From Rhizobium sp. FKY42 (GTDB taxonomy: Bacteria > Pseudomonadota > Alphaproteobacteria > Rhizobiales > Rhizobiaceae): DNA of 64,000 nt. The DNA is taken from the NCBI RefSeq assembly GCF_005222835.1, contig NZ_STGA01000028.1, forward strand, positions 194,022 to 258,021. Reading direction: 5' to 3'. The position numbers and the translations under genes were made by a program. Shown piece after piece: positions 25,814 to 35,801 of the stretch; positions within the stretch are counted from its first letter, which is position 1, and the number at the start of each line of letters is the position of its first letter. The notes under the pieces are model-generated. The model was not told where the DNA came from. It searched no databases and saw nothing but the letters and a program-made list of their open reading frames with translations.

Positions 25814-26325
25814 GTGAAGCCATACGAAAGCTCCCGGACGAACTTTGGGGAAATGCCGAGGAACTGGAAGTTCTGACCTTTGATATTGCTGGCGAAATGT
25901 TTGCGCTGGAAGCCATCAAGGTTCAGGAAATCCTGGATCTTGTTCCAGAAACCAGTGTTCCAGGCGCGAAAGCGTTTGTAGGAAGCGTGATCAACTTTCG
26001 CGGAAAGGTAATTCCGCTTGCAGATATACGCCTGGCCTTCGGCATGGAGGCCACACGCACCACGATCGACAGCCGGATCATCGTCATCCAGCTGGATATA
26101 GAAGGGGAGCCGACGCTTGTCGGTCTCCGTACGGACAAGGTGAATGAAGTCACCACCCTGATGAAATCCGCGGGTGAACCGCCTCCGAGCGTCGGCATGC
26201 GCTGGCGTCCTGATTTCATCGACTGCCTCGTTCGACGCGGCGGGGAATTCATCATCATACCGAACCTTCACACAATTTTCTCGGCTCAGCGTGAACGCCC
26301 AGGCGGGACGTCGTTGCAGACCTGA
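25810..26325 (+). CDS. cheW: chemotaxis coupling protein CheW (first copy)
   Basis: A 171-residue protein made of a single CheW domain (two SH3-like beta barrels) that links receptors to CheA. Typical segments are 'EVLTFDIAGEMFALEAIKVQEIL', 'VINFRGKVIPLADIRLAFGM' and 'VGLRTDKVNEVTTL'. The N-terminal 15 residues and the C-terminal tail are not conserved. It overlaps cheA by four bases and is followed 18 bases later by the first receptor gene. A second, only distantly similar CheW lies after the second receptor, so each receptor may favour a different coupler (inference). Confidence 0.93.
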   Translation: MSEAIRKLPDELWGNAEELEVLTFDIAGEMFALEAIKVQEILDLVPETSVPGAKAFVGSVINFRGKVIPLADIRLAFGMEATRTTIDSRIIVIQLDIEGEPTLVGLRTDKVNEVTTLMKSAGEPPPSVGMRWRPDFIDCLVRRGGEFIIIPNLHTIFSAQRERPGGTSLQT

Positions 26326-26343
26326 GCCAAAAGGAAGATCGAC

Positions 26344-28026
26344 ATGCGGATAACCATAAAGTTAAAGTTGACAGTCGCATTCACGTTGATCGTTTTGATG
26401 TCGGCGGCAATGGCAGCGCTCTCTATCAGCAATCTTGCCACGCTCAATTCGGCAATCACAGACATCGTCAAGGGACCAGCCGAGAACCTTGCTGATTCCG
26501 GCGCGATGGGTAAAGCCGTGCTGAACAGCATTCGCTTCGAGAAAAACGCAATTCTTAACACCGATCCCAAGCGCATCCCGAATTTTGTCGAGGGCGCCAA
26601 GAATGCGCGCGCCGAGGTCCGCAAGAGCCTCGCCGCGCTTCAGGAAAGCAAAAACAAGGAGCTGCAGAAGCAGCTGCAGGAATTCCGCGCTACATTCGAA
26701 GGCTTTGAGCGTCTGCAGGATAGTGTTCTGGCACTAGCGGTTGAAAACACCGACGAATCTAATCGTAAGGCTGGTGAGCTTTCGATGGGTGAAGGTGCAC
26801 AAATGGTTAACCGGATGCTGCAAGCAGTTGAAGCCGTAAACAAAGCGGTTGCGGATGAACTGGTCCAGATCGATGAGGAAACAAATCAGCTCTACGCTCA
26901 ATCACGCACAACCCTGATTGCGGGAACAGCAGCATTGCTGATCTTCTCCTGCGCCGTCGGCATTTTCGTAGCGGTCGGTATCAATCGCGGTCTGCGCAAC
27001 GCCGTTGGGGCGGTGCAGGGAGTTTCCGAAGGGGACCTGACAAAGCTTGCCGAGATCAAATCCCGCGATGAAATCGGCGATCTGCTTGGGTTCGTCAACA
27101 CGATGATCGAGCGCCTCCGGAGCGTCGTGGGCGACGCGCTCTCTGCCTCCGACAACGTCTCCAGCGGTAGCCAGGAACTTTCTGCCAGCTCGGAACAGCT
27201 GAGCCAGGGCGCGACTGAGCAGGCTTCTGCTGCCGAGCAGGCCTCCGCCTCAATGGAAGAGATGGCCGCCAACATCAAGCAGAATGCCGACAACGCCGCC
27301 CAGACGGAAAAGATTGCCCGCCAGTCCTCGCGCGATGCGGAAGCCTCCGGCCAGGCCGTAAACAAGGCGGTCGGTGCGATGCGTACGATTGCGGAAAAGA
27401 TCTCCATCGTTCAGGAAATCGCCCGACAGACGGATCTGCTTGCCCTCAATGCGGCGGTCGAAGCGGCACGTGCCGGGGAACATGGCAAGGGCTTTGCCGT
27501 CGTCGCCTCCGAAGTGCGCAAGCTTGCAGAGCGCAGCCAAGCAGCCGCTGCCGAAATCTCCACGCTGTCTGGCGACACCGTCCAGGTAGCAACAGAAGCC
27601 GGCGAAATGCTCAATAGGCTGGTGCCGGATATTCAGAAGACGGCGGAACTCGTTGCCGAGATTTCAGCGGCCTGCCGCGAACAGGATATTGGTGCAAGCC
27701 AGATCAACGACGCGATCCAGCAGCTCGACAAGGTGACGCAGCAAAATGCGGGGGCATCGGAAGAGATGTCGGCAACCTCGGAAGAACTCGCCGCACAGGC
27801 CGAGGAACTCCAGGCATCCATCGCGTTCTTCCGCGTCGAGCGGACCGGTGGGCACCGGACAACGACGACGGCCACGAAGACCCAGCGTCCTGCAGTTCAG
27901 CACAAAAACGCTCCAGCACGGCGGGTAGACAACAGCGTGGCTGGCCAGCAGTCCCGCGTCAAGGGGTTCGCGCTCGATATGGGCGGACCCGATGAGGAAG
28001 ACGCACACTTTCGGCAGAGCGCGTAA
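26344..28026 (+). CDS. methyl-accepting chemotaxis receptor (first)
   Basis: A 560-residue membrane receptor. Residues about 5-28 are the first helix, followed by a four-helix-bundle type periplasmic domain (to about 190) rich in charged heptads, a second helix ([20 protein letters not shown]), a HAMP domain (about 215-265) and the signalling coiled coil with the tip '[20 protein letters not shown]'. It ends in a flexible linker and a tail, '[20 protein letters not shown]', that recurs in the second receptor. The ligand is unknown. It lies directly downstream of cheW and should feed the CheA of this cluster. Confidence 0.93.
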   Translation: MRITIKLKLTVAFTLIVLMSAAMAALSISNLATLNSAITDIVKGPAENLADSGAMGKAVLNSIRFEKNAILNTDPKRIPNFVEGAKNARAEVRKSLAALQESKNKELQKQLQEFRATFEGFERLQDSVLALAVENTDESNRKAGELSMGEGAQMVNRMLQAVEAVNKAVADELVQIDEETNQLYAQSRTTLIAGTAALLIFSCAVGIFVAVGINRGLRNAVGAVQGVSEGDLTKLAEIKSRDEIGDLLGFVNTMIERLRSVVGDALSASDNVSSGSQELSASSEQLSQGATEQASAAEQASASMEEMAANIKQNADNAAQTEKIARQSSRDAEASGQAVNKAVGAMRTIAEKISIVQEIARQTDLLALNAAVEAARAGEHGKGFAVVASEVRKLAERSQAAAAEISTLSGDTVQVATEAGEMLNRLVPDIQKTAELVAEISAACREQDIGASQINDAIQQLDKVTQQNAGASEEMSATSEELAAQAEELQASIAFFRVERTGGHRTTTTATKTQRPAVQHKNAPARRVDNSVAGQQSRVKGFALDMGGPDEEDAHFRQSA

Positions 28027-28111
28027 GCGCTCTCCACCACTCCAAACCTGAGATAGGCCGTTCTGGGGGGATCGGACCGTCTCACTTTCCTAGCTCTTGA
28101 GGATCAGCGTG

Positions 28112-30031
28112 ATGCGCCTGACTATCAAAACGAAGTTGACCGCAACCTTCGCACTCCTTTTGGGGTTAATGCTGACCACTGGAGGCTACGGCCTCTACGC
28201 CGTCAGCGACTCCGGCGAAACCCTCCATAATGTCATCACTGGTCCGGTCGCGCGCCAGGCAAATGCACTCACGATGGTCAAGGATCAGTTGGTGATTGCC
28301 CGTAACCAGCTGAGCTTGGTCGACGCCGAAAATGCTGATGAGATCAACCGCCTGATCCAGGAGAGCGACGCCAGTCGCAAGGCGCTAGCTGATGGCGCGG
28401 CTTGGGCTGCGCAGGCTGCTGAGACGGATGCCGGCAAAAAGGCTTATGCCGAGATTGTCAGGCTTTCAGGTGAACTGGGCCGGATCGACGACCAGATTCG
28501 CACCCTGATCAAGGCAGGAGATCAGAAGGCGGCGCTCGCTTTGGTGAAGAGCCAGAGCGCGCCCTTGATGGGGCAGATCGAAACCATGTTGCAAGGTCGC
28601 CTTGCGACCAATCGCAACCAGATGCAGCAGGCGGAAGACCATGCCGATGCCACACGATCAACGACGATACTTGTCGTTGGCCTGGGATTGAGTGCTGCAC
28701 TTGCCTTGGGCTCGGTTACAGCCTTCCTGATCCTGAGAGGCATCCGGCGGGGTCTTTCATCCATACAAACAGCTGCCAGCGCCGTGGCTATCGGTGATCT
28801 GAACCTCAAGCTCGAAGTGAAGACCAATGACGAAATCAAGGATGTCATCGATACCGTCAACCTGATGACTGCCAATTTGCGACAAACTGCCGAAGTTGCG
28901 GATCGCATCGCCGAAGGCGATATCGGCGTGGCGGTCAAGCCACTTTCGGACAAGGACACGCTGGGCATCGCGATGGAACGAATGGTCGGCTATTTGCAGC
29001 AGACAGCCGCGCTTGCGCAGACCATTGCTGAGGGTGATCTCACTGTAAACGCGCGTCGGCAGTCGGAACAGGATGCTCTTGGCCTTGCGCTTGAAAACAT
29101 GATTGCGCGCCTGCGTATGATCGTCAGCGATGCACTGGGGGCATCTGACAATGTCTCCAGTGGCAGCCAGGAGCTATCTGCCAGCTCCGAGCAACTAAGC
29201 CAAGGTGCGACGGAACAGGCTTCCGCTGCGGAAGAGGCCTCCGCCTCGATGGAGCAGATGGCGGCCAACATCAAGCAGAATGCCGACAACGCTGCCCAGA
29301 CGGAAAAGATTGCCCGCCAGTCCTCACGCGATGCGGAAGCCTCCGGCCAGGCCGTGAACAAGGCGGTCGGCGCCATGCGTACCATTGCCGAGAAAATCTC
29401 GATCGTACAGGAAATCGCACGGCAGACGGATCTGCTTGCCCTCAATGCGGCGGTCGAAGCGGCTCGTGCCGGTGAACATGGCAAGGGCTTTGCCGTCGTC
29501 GCCTCCGAAGTGCGCAAGCTTGCAGAACGCAGCCAAGCAGCCGCTGCTGAAATCTCCGGCCTTTCCAGTGAAACTGTTCAGGTAGCAACAGAAGCCGGCG
29601 AAATGCTCAATAGGCTGGTGCCGGACATCCAGAAGACGGCGGAACTCGTTGCCGAGATTTCAGCGGCCTGCCGCGAACAGGACATTGGTGCAAGCCAGAT
29701 CAACGAGGCGATCCAGCAGCTCGACAAGGTGATCCAACAAAATGCCGGCGCTTCTGAAGAGATGTCGGCAACTTCGGAAGAACTGGCAGCGCAAGCAGAA
29801 GAACTGCAGGCGTCCATCGCGTTCTTCAAAGTGGAGCGTGGCGCATCTTATAACCTCACACAAGCGCGTTCTGCCCAGGTTGCCAAGCCGGTTCGGCCTA
29901 GCGCGCAGAAGCCAGTAGCGGCCAGACGTCCGGATCATTCAGTTGCGGCCCAACAATCTCGCGTGAAGGGTTTCGCGCTGGATATGGGCGGTCCAGATGA
30001 GGATGATCACGATTTTCAGAGGATTGCCTGA
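28112..30031 (+). CDS. methyl-accepting chemotaxis receptor (second, multi-HAMP)
   Basis: A 639-residue membrane receptor with an N-terminal helix, a four-helix-bundle sensor domain, a second helix ([20 protein letters not shown]) and then at least two, probably three, consecutive HAMP units: '[20 protein letters not shown]', '[15 protein letters not shown]' and '[19 protein letters not shown]'. The signalling domain is nearly identical to that of the first receptor at both protein and DNA level, and the same tail ([13 protein letters not shown]) closes the protein. The ATG at 28112 is preceded by GAGG nine bases upstream; a TTG at 28097 is less likely. It is followed by cheW2 after one base. 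Confidence 0.93.
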   Translation: MRLTIKTKLTATFALLLGLMLTTGGYGLYAVSDSGETLHNVITGPVARQANALTMVKDQLVIARNQLSLVDAENADEINRLIQESDASRKALADGAAWAAQAAETDAGKKAYAEIVRLSGELGRIDDQIRTLIKAGDQKAALALVKSQSAPLMGQIETMLQGRLATNRNQMQQAEDHADATRSTTILVVGLGLSAALALGSVTAFLILRGIRRGLSSIQTAASAVAIGDLNLKLEVKTNDEIKDVIDTVNLMTANLRQTAEVADRIAEGDIGVAVKPLSDKDTLGIAMERMVGYLQQTAALAQTIAEGDLTVNARRQSEQDALGLALENMIARLRMIVSDALGASDNVSSGSQELSASSEQLSQGATEQASAAEEASASMEQMAANIKQNADNAAQTEKIARQSSRDAEASGQAVNKAVGAMRTIAEKISIVQEIARQTDLLALNAAVEAARAGEHGKGFAVVASEVRKLAERSQAAAAEISGLSSETVQVATEAGEMLNRLVPDIQKTAELVAEISAACREQDIGASQINEAIQQLDKVIQQNAGASEEMSATSEELAAQAEELQASIAFFKVERGASYNLTQARSAQVAKPVRPSAQKPVAARRPDHSVAAQQSRVKGFALDMGGPDEDDHDFQRIA

Positions 30032-30032
30032 C

Positions 30033-30521
30033 ATGGCCCAGAAAACCGAAGCGCAGTTCGTAACCTTCAGTCTCGGCGAAGAAATCTTCGCCGTACCTGT
30101 CGAAGTCGTCCGAGAAATCCTCGATCACGAGGATGCGTTCAAGATCCCTCATGGCCCAGACTATCTTCTGGGCCTCCGGGACGTGCGAGGCCAGGGTGTG
30201 CCCGTCATCGACCTTCGCGTTCGCCTTGGGATGACACCAACAGTCAAGACGTCTCATACACGTATCCTGGTTCTCGATGTTCCCGTCGAGAATCGCGTTC
30301 TTGCCCTCGGGCTGGTCGCGGACCGAGTTTTCGAAGTCGTGCCATTCCTGCGAGATCAGATCGAGGAGGCACCTGATATCGGGATTCAGTGGCGATCCGA
30401 CTACATTTCCGGTGTCGTTCGCCGAAATGGCGGCTTCGTCGTCATCATCGACCTTGCCCGATTGTTTTCCGACAGCAGTAGCGCCCTGGCAAGCGCTACC
30501 CGCGTACAAAATGTAGCGTAA
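30033..30521 (+). CDS. chemotaxis coupling protein CheW (second copy)
   Basis: A 162-residue CheW-domain protein, divergent from the first copy of this cluster. 'AQFVTFSLGEEIFAVPVEVVREIL', 'DVRGQGVPVIDLRVRLGM' and 'LVADRVFEVVPF' mark the two barrels. The start ATG at 30033 is one base after the second receptor's stop; an in-frame GTG/ATG earlier lies inside that gene. Two CheW proteins with two receptors in one operon suggest a mixed array, in which CheW rings or receptor-specific couplers differ. It is followed 13 bases later by cheR. Confidence 0.92.
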   Translation: MAQKTEAQFVTFSLGEEIFAVPVEVVREILDHEDAFKIPHGPDYLLGLRDVRGQGVPVIDLRVRLGMTPTVKTSHTRILVLDVPVENRVLALGLVADRVFEVVPFLRDQIEEAPDIGIQWRSDYISGVVRRNGGFVVIIDLARLFSDSSSALASATRVQNVA

Positions 30522-30534
30522 CGGAGTCTTCGAG

Positions 30535-31392
30535 TTGAGTGTAGCCAGACAGGTTTCCCAGTCTCCGGATGACCGTTTAAGCAGGCGGAATTTCGATCGT
30601 CTGGCAAAGTTCATCTACAAGTACAGCGGCATCAAGATGCCGATCACAAAGGTGACTATGCTGGAAGGTCGCCTTCGCAAACGCCTGCGCGTGTGCAACA
30701 TCGCCACGTTCGATGACTATTGCAATTATCTTTTCGAGCACAATGGGCTAGAAAGAGAAGCAATCTTCCTCATCGATGCGGTGACGACCAACAAGACCGA
30801 CTTCTTCCGGGAGCCAAAACATTTCGAATATCTCATCGACACAGCCCTGCCGGATCTGTTGAGAGATATCTCGGGAAAGTTGAGGGTTTGGAGTGCGGCC
30901 TGCTCGATCGGTGCAGAACCTTACACACTGGCCATGGTGCTTTCCGAAGCACTCGGATCACGCGATCCCAACATGGATTACCAGATCATCGCCACCGACC
31001 TTTCCACGGAAGTGCTAGAGACAGCCCGGAAAGCAATCTATCCGGTTGGCATGGTTGATCCCGTACCCCGTGGTCTTCGCCGGAAATACGTGCTGGATCA
31101 TGTCGACCGCGATAGAGGGGAGGTCCGGATCGACGTATCGCTCCGTCGCAAGGTTGGCTTTGGCCGTTTGAACCTGATGGACGAGGCATACCCCTTACGG
31201 GATATGCAACACATCATCTTCTGCAGGAATGTGCTGATCTATTTCGACAAGCCGACGCAAAAGCACGTTCTCTCCAACCTTTGCGATTGCTTAATTCCAG
31301 GAGGTTATCTTTTCATCGGTCACTCTGAATCCGCCACAGGGCTCGATCTGCCGATCAAGCAGGTCGCGAACACCATCTTCAAGCGAATCTGA
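30535..31392 (+). CDS. cheR: chemoreceptor glutamate methyltransferase CheR
   Basis: A 285-residue SAM-dependent enzyme that methylates receptor glutamates for adaptation. The N-terminal helical domain ('NFDRLAKFIYKYSGIKM', 'VTTNKTDFFREPKHFEYL') is followed by the Rossmann domain with the SAM loop 'RVWSAACSIGAEPYTLAM' and the conserved 'HIIFCRNVLIYFDK'. The usual Glu in the 'STGEEPYS' SAM motif reads Ala here ('SIGAEPYT'), but the second Glu remains. Start is TTG at 30535, after ACGGAG. It is followed after three bases by cheB. The receptors lack an obvious CheR-tethering pentapeptide. Confidence 0.93.
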   Translation: MSVARQVSQSPDDRLSRRNFDRLAKFIYKYSGIKMPITKVTMLEGRLRKRLRVCNIATFDDYCNYLFEHNGLEREAIFLIDAVTTNKTDFFREPKHFEYLIDTALPDLLRDISGKLRVWSAACSIGAEPYTLAMVLSEALGSRDPNMDYQIIATDLSTEVLETARKAIYPVGMVDPVPRGLRRKYVLDHVDRDRGEVRIDVSLRRKVGFGRLNLMDEAYPLRDMQHIIFCRNVLIYFDKPTQKHVLSNLCDCLIPGGYLFIGHSESATGLDLPIKQVANTIFKRI

Positions 31393-31395
31393 TTG

Positions 31396-32481
31396 ATGAA
31401 GAAAAAGATCCGAGTTCTCATCGTCGACGACTCCGCCAGCATCCGGCAGACACTCACCAAGATCCTCTCCGAAGATGACGAAATCGAGGTGATCGGTGCG
31501 GCTACCGATCCGTTCATGGCAGCACGCAAGATCCGCGAGGAGATCCCGGATGTCATAACGCTCGATGTCGAGATGCCGCAGATGGACGGCATCACCTTCC
31601 TGCGCAAGCTGATGTCCCAGCATCCCATTCCGGTGGTCATGTGCTCCTCGCTGACCGAACAGGGCTCGGAAACGCTGATGCAGGCTCTGGAGGCGGGTGC
31701 AGTCGACATCATCCTGAAGCCGAAGATCGGCGCCGCCGATCAACTTGCCGAAAGCGCCGAGCGCGTTCGGACCGCCGTCAAGGGCGCCGCCCGTGCCCGA
31801 ATGAACAAACTGAAGCGCTTCCGGAGCGAGGCTCCCAGTACAGTTCAGGAAAAGTTGACCGCCGATGCGATCCTTCCACCGGCTACCGGGGGGGCGATGG
31901 CAAAGACAACCGAGATGGTGGTGTGCGTCGGTGCGTCCACCGGCGGCACGGAGGCGCTGCGCGAAATGCTGGAAACCTTACCCGCCAATGCGCCTGGCAT
32001 CATCATCGTGCAGCATATGCCAGAGAAGTTCACGGCGGCTTTCGCAAAACGCCTCAATGGCTTATGCGAAGTCGAGGTGAAAGAAGCAGAGGATGGCGAT
32101 CCTGTTCTACGCGGCCATGTACTGATCGCACCGGGCGACAAGCACATGCTGCTTGAGCGTCGTGGCGCGCGCTACCATGTTTCTGTTCGTAGCGGTCCGC
32201 TTGTCAGCCGCCACAGACCATCCGTCGATGTACTGTTTCGCTCCGCCGCGCGAGCCGCAGGTGCCAATGCCATGGGCGTGATCATGACCGGCATGGGAGA
32301 CGATGGTGCCCGTGGGATGGAGGAAATGCATCAGGCAGGTGCCTTTACACTAGCTCAGGACGAGGCATCATCCGTCGTATTCGGCATGCCAAAGGAAGCC
32401 ATCGCACGCGGCGGCGTTGATCGTATCGTGTCGCTTCAACAGATCGCACAAGAAATCATGGCGGCAGACCGGCGCCGGTGA
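31396..32481 (+). CDS. cheB: chemoreceptor methylesterase/deamidase CheB
   Basis: A 361-residue protein with an N-terminal receiver domain (Asp57 in '[12 protein letters not shown]', Lys in 'ILKPK') and a C-terminal methylesterase. The catalytic triad is visible: Ser181 in '[12 protein letters not shown]', His207 in 'VQHMPEKFT' and Asp303 in 'GMGDDGARG'. Phosphorylated by CheA, it removes methyl groups from receptors and may deamidate Gln. It begins four bases after cheR. No cheD follows here, although many che operons have one. The next gene, 156 bases on, is the ParA-family ATPase. Confidence 0.95.
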   Translation: MKKKIRVLIVDDSASIRQTLTKILSEDDEIEVIGAATDPFMAARKIREEIPDVITLDVEMPQMDGITFLRKLMSQHPIPVVMCSSLTEQGSETLMQALEAGAVDIILKPKIGAADQLAESAERVRTAVKGAARARMNKLKRFRSEAPSTVQEKLTADAILPPATGGAMAKTTEMVVCVGASTGGTEALREMLETLPANAPGIIIVQHMPEKFTAAFAKRLNGLCEVEVKEAEDGDPVLRGHVLIAPGDKHMLLERRGARYHVSVRSGPLVSRHRPSVDVLFRSAARAAGANAMGVIMTGMGDDGARGMEEMHQAGAFTLAQDEASSVVFGMPKEAIARGGVDRIVSLQQIAQEIMAADRRR

Positions 32482-32637
32482 AATCTGGCGGCAAGGACTG
32501 GATCAAACCTCTGAAAAGCTATTGTTTTATTTGTTTATATACCGTTGATTAACCATGAAGACCGACAATGCAATCACACGATGAGCGTGCAGCAGCCGAG
32601 CGATGCAGCCTCATGATTTCATTGATCAGGATCGACC

Positions 32638-33333
32638 ATGTCCGTTATCACCTTTGCCAACACCAAGGGCGGCGCCGGTAAGACAACCGCCGTACTTTTG
32701 CTCGCAACAGAATTGGCCCAGGTGGGCCACCGGGTGACAGTCCTAGATGCCGATCCGCAGTACTGGATGTCGCGCTGGTACGATCTATCGCAGCCCGTCG
32801 CACGCCTCAATGTCATCCCCTATGTGACGCAATCCTCGATCGACCGCCATCTGCAGGAAGCGCGGAAGAAATCGGACTATGTTCTGATCGATCTTCCCGG
32901 TGCACGCAGCCCGCTTCTTGCCAAGGCAATCGGGCTCTCCGATCATGTGCTGATACCAATTCAGGGATGTGCGATGGATGCACAGGGCGGCGCGCATGTT
33001 CTTGAGCTGTTGCAATACCTGGATGACAAGCTCGGGCTGAAAGTTCCTCATTCCGTGATCCTCACGCGGGTCAATTCAATGGTGACGACACGCGCACTCT
33101 TGGCCGTCAAAGGACTGTTGGCCCAGAAGAATGTGGACGTTCTCAACGTTCCGATCATCGAGCGGTCGGCTTTCCGCGACGTGTTCGATTGCGGAGGCAC
33201 ACTTCACACCATGGATCTTGGTCGGGTCAGCAATCTGGACAAGGCGCGTGAAAACGCTCGCCTCTATGCCGAGGATGTCATGCAGCGTGTTGCACGCACC
33301 CAACAAGCGGCAAAGTCGCGCACCGCCGCCTAA
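32638..33333 (+). CDS. ParA/MinD-family ATPase, orphan
   Basis: A 231-residue deviant Walker ATPase. 'FANTKGGAGKTTAVLLLA' has the signature Lys of the deviant Walker A box, 'VLDADPQYWMSRW' and 'VLIDLPGARSPLL' are the switch/Walker B regions. No N-terminal HTH and no parB, parS or repABC partner is visible, so it is not a standard partition gene. Known: orphan ParA-like proteins such as PpfA of Rhodobacter and ParC of Vibrio position chemoreceptor clusters and are encoded with che genes; VirC1-like proteins are similar in sequence. Inference: it may place this array. It is separated from cheB by 156 bases and converges with fixS. Confidence 0.8.
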   Translation: MSVITFANTKGGAGKTTAVLLLATELAQVGHRVTVLDADPQYWMSRWYDLSQPVARLNVIPYVTQSSIDRHLQEARKKSDYVLIDLPGARSPLLAKAIGLSDHVLIPIQGCAMDAQGGAHVLELLQYLDDKLGLKVPHSVILTRVNSMVTTRALLAVKGLLAQKNVDVLNVPIIERSAFRDVFDCGGTLHTMDLGRVSNLDKARENARLYAEDVMQRVARTQQAAKSRTAA

Positions 33334-33345
33334 GTAGCTCAACCT

Positions 33346-33498
33346 TCAAGACTTCGGCCTGTCGTCGTCTTCCAGCACCCGCCAGGCCGCACCATCCAGA
33401 TCGTCATACTGGCCGCTCTTGAGCGACCAGAGGAAGGCCGTAAGACCCAATCCACCCAAGGCCAAAGCGACCGGGATAAGATAGATCAGCATGTTCAT
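33346..33498 (-). CDS. fixS: cbb3 oxidase assembly protein FixS/CcoS
   Basis: A 50-residue protein with one N-terminal membrane helix (MNMLIYLIPVALALGGLGLT) and the CcoS-type tail 'FLWSLKSGQYDDLDGAAWR', which matches the family signature F-x-W-x2-x2-G-Q-[FY]-[DE]-D. It is needed for assembly of heme-copper active cbb3 oxidase, probably together with FixI in copper delivery. It overlaps the fixI stop by four bases (ATGA) and closes the fixGHIS operon. It converges with the ParA gene, with 12 bases between the stops. Confidence 0.93.
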   Translation of the reverse strand: MNMLIYLIPVALALGGLGLTAFLWSLKSGQYDDLDGAAWRVLEDDDRPKS

Positions 33499-35801
33499 GC
33501 TGCGTGCACCTCTCTGATTTCGCTTGTCGGCAACACGGCCTGCCGAGGAGCCGAATTCTCCCGTGACCTGACGATTCCATTGAGACGCAGGGCATTGGCC
33601 ACAACAATCAGCGATGATGTGGACATTGCAATGGAGGCAATGAGCGGTGTTGCATAGCCGGCAATGGCAATTGGAACGGCTATGACATTATAGCCGATTG
33701 CCAAGGCGAAGTTTTCCCGGATGAGGCGACCGGCTTGCTTTGAGATGCTGATAGCCCTCGGCACCGCATCCAGCCCCTCGTGTATGAAGACGAAGTCGGC
33801 GGCTTGCCTTCCAACATCTGCTGCGGTGGCGGGCGCCATTGACACGTAGGCTGTCCTGAGAGCGGGCGCATCATTGATACCGTCACCAACCATCAGCGAT
33901 TTTCTGCCGGTTTGTGTAAGTTCTGCAAGGGCTTCGCACTTGTCACGCGGCGTCAGTTCAGCCCGCCAGGCGTTGATTTCCAAGTGGTCGGCCACCCTTG
34001 CCACAGCGCTCTTCCGATCACCGGAGAGAAGAATGAGGTCGTGACCTTCGCGCTTCAGTTCCTCAAGTGCGTCAAGTGCATTGGGACGAAGCATATCCTC
34101 GAACAGAAACGACGCGAGCTCCCGTCCATCGAGCGACAGGACAACTTCGGAGTAGCCGCCAGTGTCGGTTTCCATCGATTCAGGGCAAGCGAATTTGCGA
34201 CGACCCAAACGGTAAAGACCCTCTTTCGTTCTGGCCTCGATCCCCTGCCCTGCAAATTCCTCGACGCCGTCGAAGGCCAGCACAGGTCCGCCGCCGCTCG
34301 CACGGATCGCCTGGGAGAGCGGATGTCGCGAGTGGACGGCTAACGATGCCGCCATTGCCACATGTGCGGGTTTTCCTCGGCTTGAAACGAGGCGGGGCTT
34401 CCCCAAGGTCAGTGTTCCCGTCTTGTCGAAGACAATCGTTTCAACCTCAGCGAGGCGCTCCATTGCCGAGCCGTCCTTCACCATGATGCCATGTTTGAAA
34501 AGGCGTCCGGCCGCAACCACCTGCACGACGGGAACGGCAAGCCCCAAGGCGCAAGGGCAGGTGATAATCAGAACAGCAATGGCGATCAGAAGCGCCTGTT
34601 TCCAATCACCGCCGAAAATGCCCCATCCCATAAAGGTTGCGAGCGCCAGAACGTGGACGCAGGGCGCATAGATCTGGGCAGCCCGATCGGCAATACGCCG
34701 GTAATGTGCCTTGCCACCTTCAGCTGCTTCCATGAGCCCAATGATTTCGGACAGGAACGATTGACGTGCCGACGCCGTCGCCTCGATCACGAGAGCGCCG
34801 GTCAAGTTCATGGTGCCCGCCTGAACATTAGCTCCTGGGCCAACCGGGCATGGATCAGACTCGCCGTTGACGATGGAGCGGTCGACGTCGCTCCTGCCCT
34901 GTTTGATGATCCCGTCGACTGGCAATCGATCGCCCGCAGAGATGGCGATACGGTCGCCCGGCTTTACTTCATCCAGCGGACGATATTCACGCAAACCATC
35001 CTGCTGAATGACCATGGCGCCCCTTGGCGAAAGACGTGCAAGACCGACGATGGCGGAACGGGCCCGATCGCGCATGATATGATCCAGCGTACGACCAATC
35101 AGCAGAAAAAACAGGAGCGAAGCGGTCGCGTCGAACCATGCATGTTCGCCATGGTTGATCGTTTCCCAAAGGGAGACGGCATAGGACAGCGTGATCGCAA
35201 GCGCGATCGGCACGTCCATGTTCGTGCGTCCGTGCCTGAGCGCAGTCCAAGCCGACTGATAGAAGAACCGCCCCCCATAGATAAGCGCGGGGGCTGCAAT
35301 GAAGGCCGAGATCCAGTGAAACAGGTCACGCGTCGCCGCCTCTGCTCCTGACCAGACAGATACAGACAGCAACATGATGTTGGCGGCGGCGAAGCCCGTG
35401 ACTGCAACGCCGCGGAGAAGTTGTGACTTGATCTCATCGTCTCCCTCGAGCTCTGCGGAGAAGAGATGAGATTCGTAACCGGTTCGCTTCCAGATGGCCG
35501 CTGGGAAAGATCGCGGATCCGTTTCTTGTCCGGTCCCTTCGGCGGTCGCAGTCCAGACAATCGAAACGCGCCGCGTTGAAAGATTGACGCGCGCCCTCCG
35601 AACGCCCGGAACCTCGCGCAAGGCCTGTTCCACCGCTGTGATGCAGGCACCGCAGTGGACGCCCGGAACGCTGAGATCCAGTTGACGGTATCCATCGCCG
35701 ACATCCCGGCTTGCCAGTATCAGTTCTTCGGAAGAAGGAGATGTGTGTGAGGTGCCGACCAGTTCAAGCGCAGCCTCGGTACCGGGCGCGCAGCAGCTCA
35801 T
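33495..35801 (-). CDS. fixI: copper-translocating P1B-type ATPase FixI/CcoI
   Basis: A 768-residue inner-membrane P-type ATPase that moves Cu(I) for the CuB site of cbb3 oxidase. It has an N-terminal heavy-metal-associated domain ('VHCGACITAVEQAL', CxxC-type), about eight membrane helices, the metal site 'ITCPCALGLAVPV', the phosphorylation site 'FDKTGTLTLG' and the hinge 'MVGDGINDAPALR'. It overlaps fixH and fixS by four bases each, so all are translated together. A second Cys pair lies at the extreme N-terminus ('MSCCAPG'). Everything needed for function appears intact. Confidence 0.95.
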   Translation of the reverse strand: MSCCAPGTEAALELVGTSHTSPSSEELILASRDVGDGYRQLDLSVPGVHCGACITAVEQALREVPGVRRARVNLSTRRVSIVWTATAEGTGQETDPRSFPAAIWKRTGYESHLFSAELEGDDEIKSQLLRGVAVTGFAAANIMLLSVSVWSGAEAATRDLFHWISAFIAAPALIYGGRFFYQSAWTALRHGRTNMDVPIALAITLSYAVSLWETINHGEHAWFDATASLLFFLLIGRTLDHIMRDRARSAIVGLARLSPRGAMVIQQDGLREYRPLDEVKPGDRIAISAGDRLPVDGIIKQGRSDVDRSIVNGESDPCPVGPGANVQAGTMNLTGALVIEATASARQSFLSEIIGLMEAAEGGKAHYRRIADRAAQIYAPCVHVLALATFMGWGIFGGDWKQALLIAIAVLIITCPCALGLAVPVVQVVAAGRLFKHGIMVKDGSAMERLAEVETIVFDKTGTLTLGKPRLVSSRGKPAHVAMAASLAVHSRHPLSQAIRASGGGPVLAFDGVEEFAGQGIEARTKEGLYRLGRRKFACPESMETDTGGYSEVVLSLDGRELASFLFEDMLRPNALDALEELKREGHDLILLSGDRKSAVARVADHLEINAWRAELTPRDKCEALAELTQTGRKSLMVGDGINDAPALRTAYVSMAPATAADVGRQAADFVFIHEGLDAVPRAISISKQAGRLIRENFALAIGYNVIAVPIAIAGYATPLIASIAMSTSSLIVVANALRLNGIVRSRENSAPRQAVLPTSEIREVHAA

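Noticed and set aside
32638-33333. Plasmid or chromosome partition locus (parAB/repABC)
   Set aside because: No parB, repB/repC or parS-like repeats near the ParA gene, and the flanks are che and fix genes.
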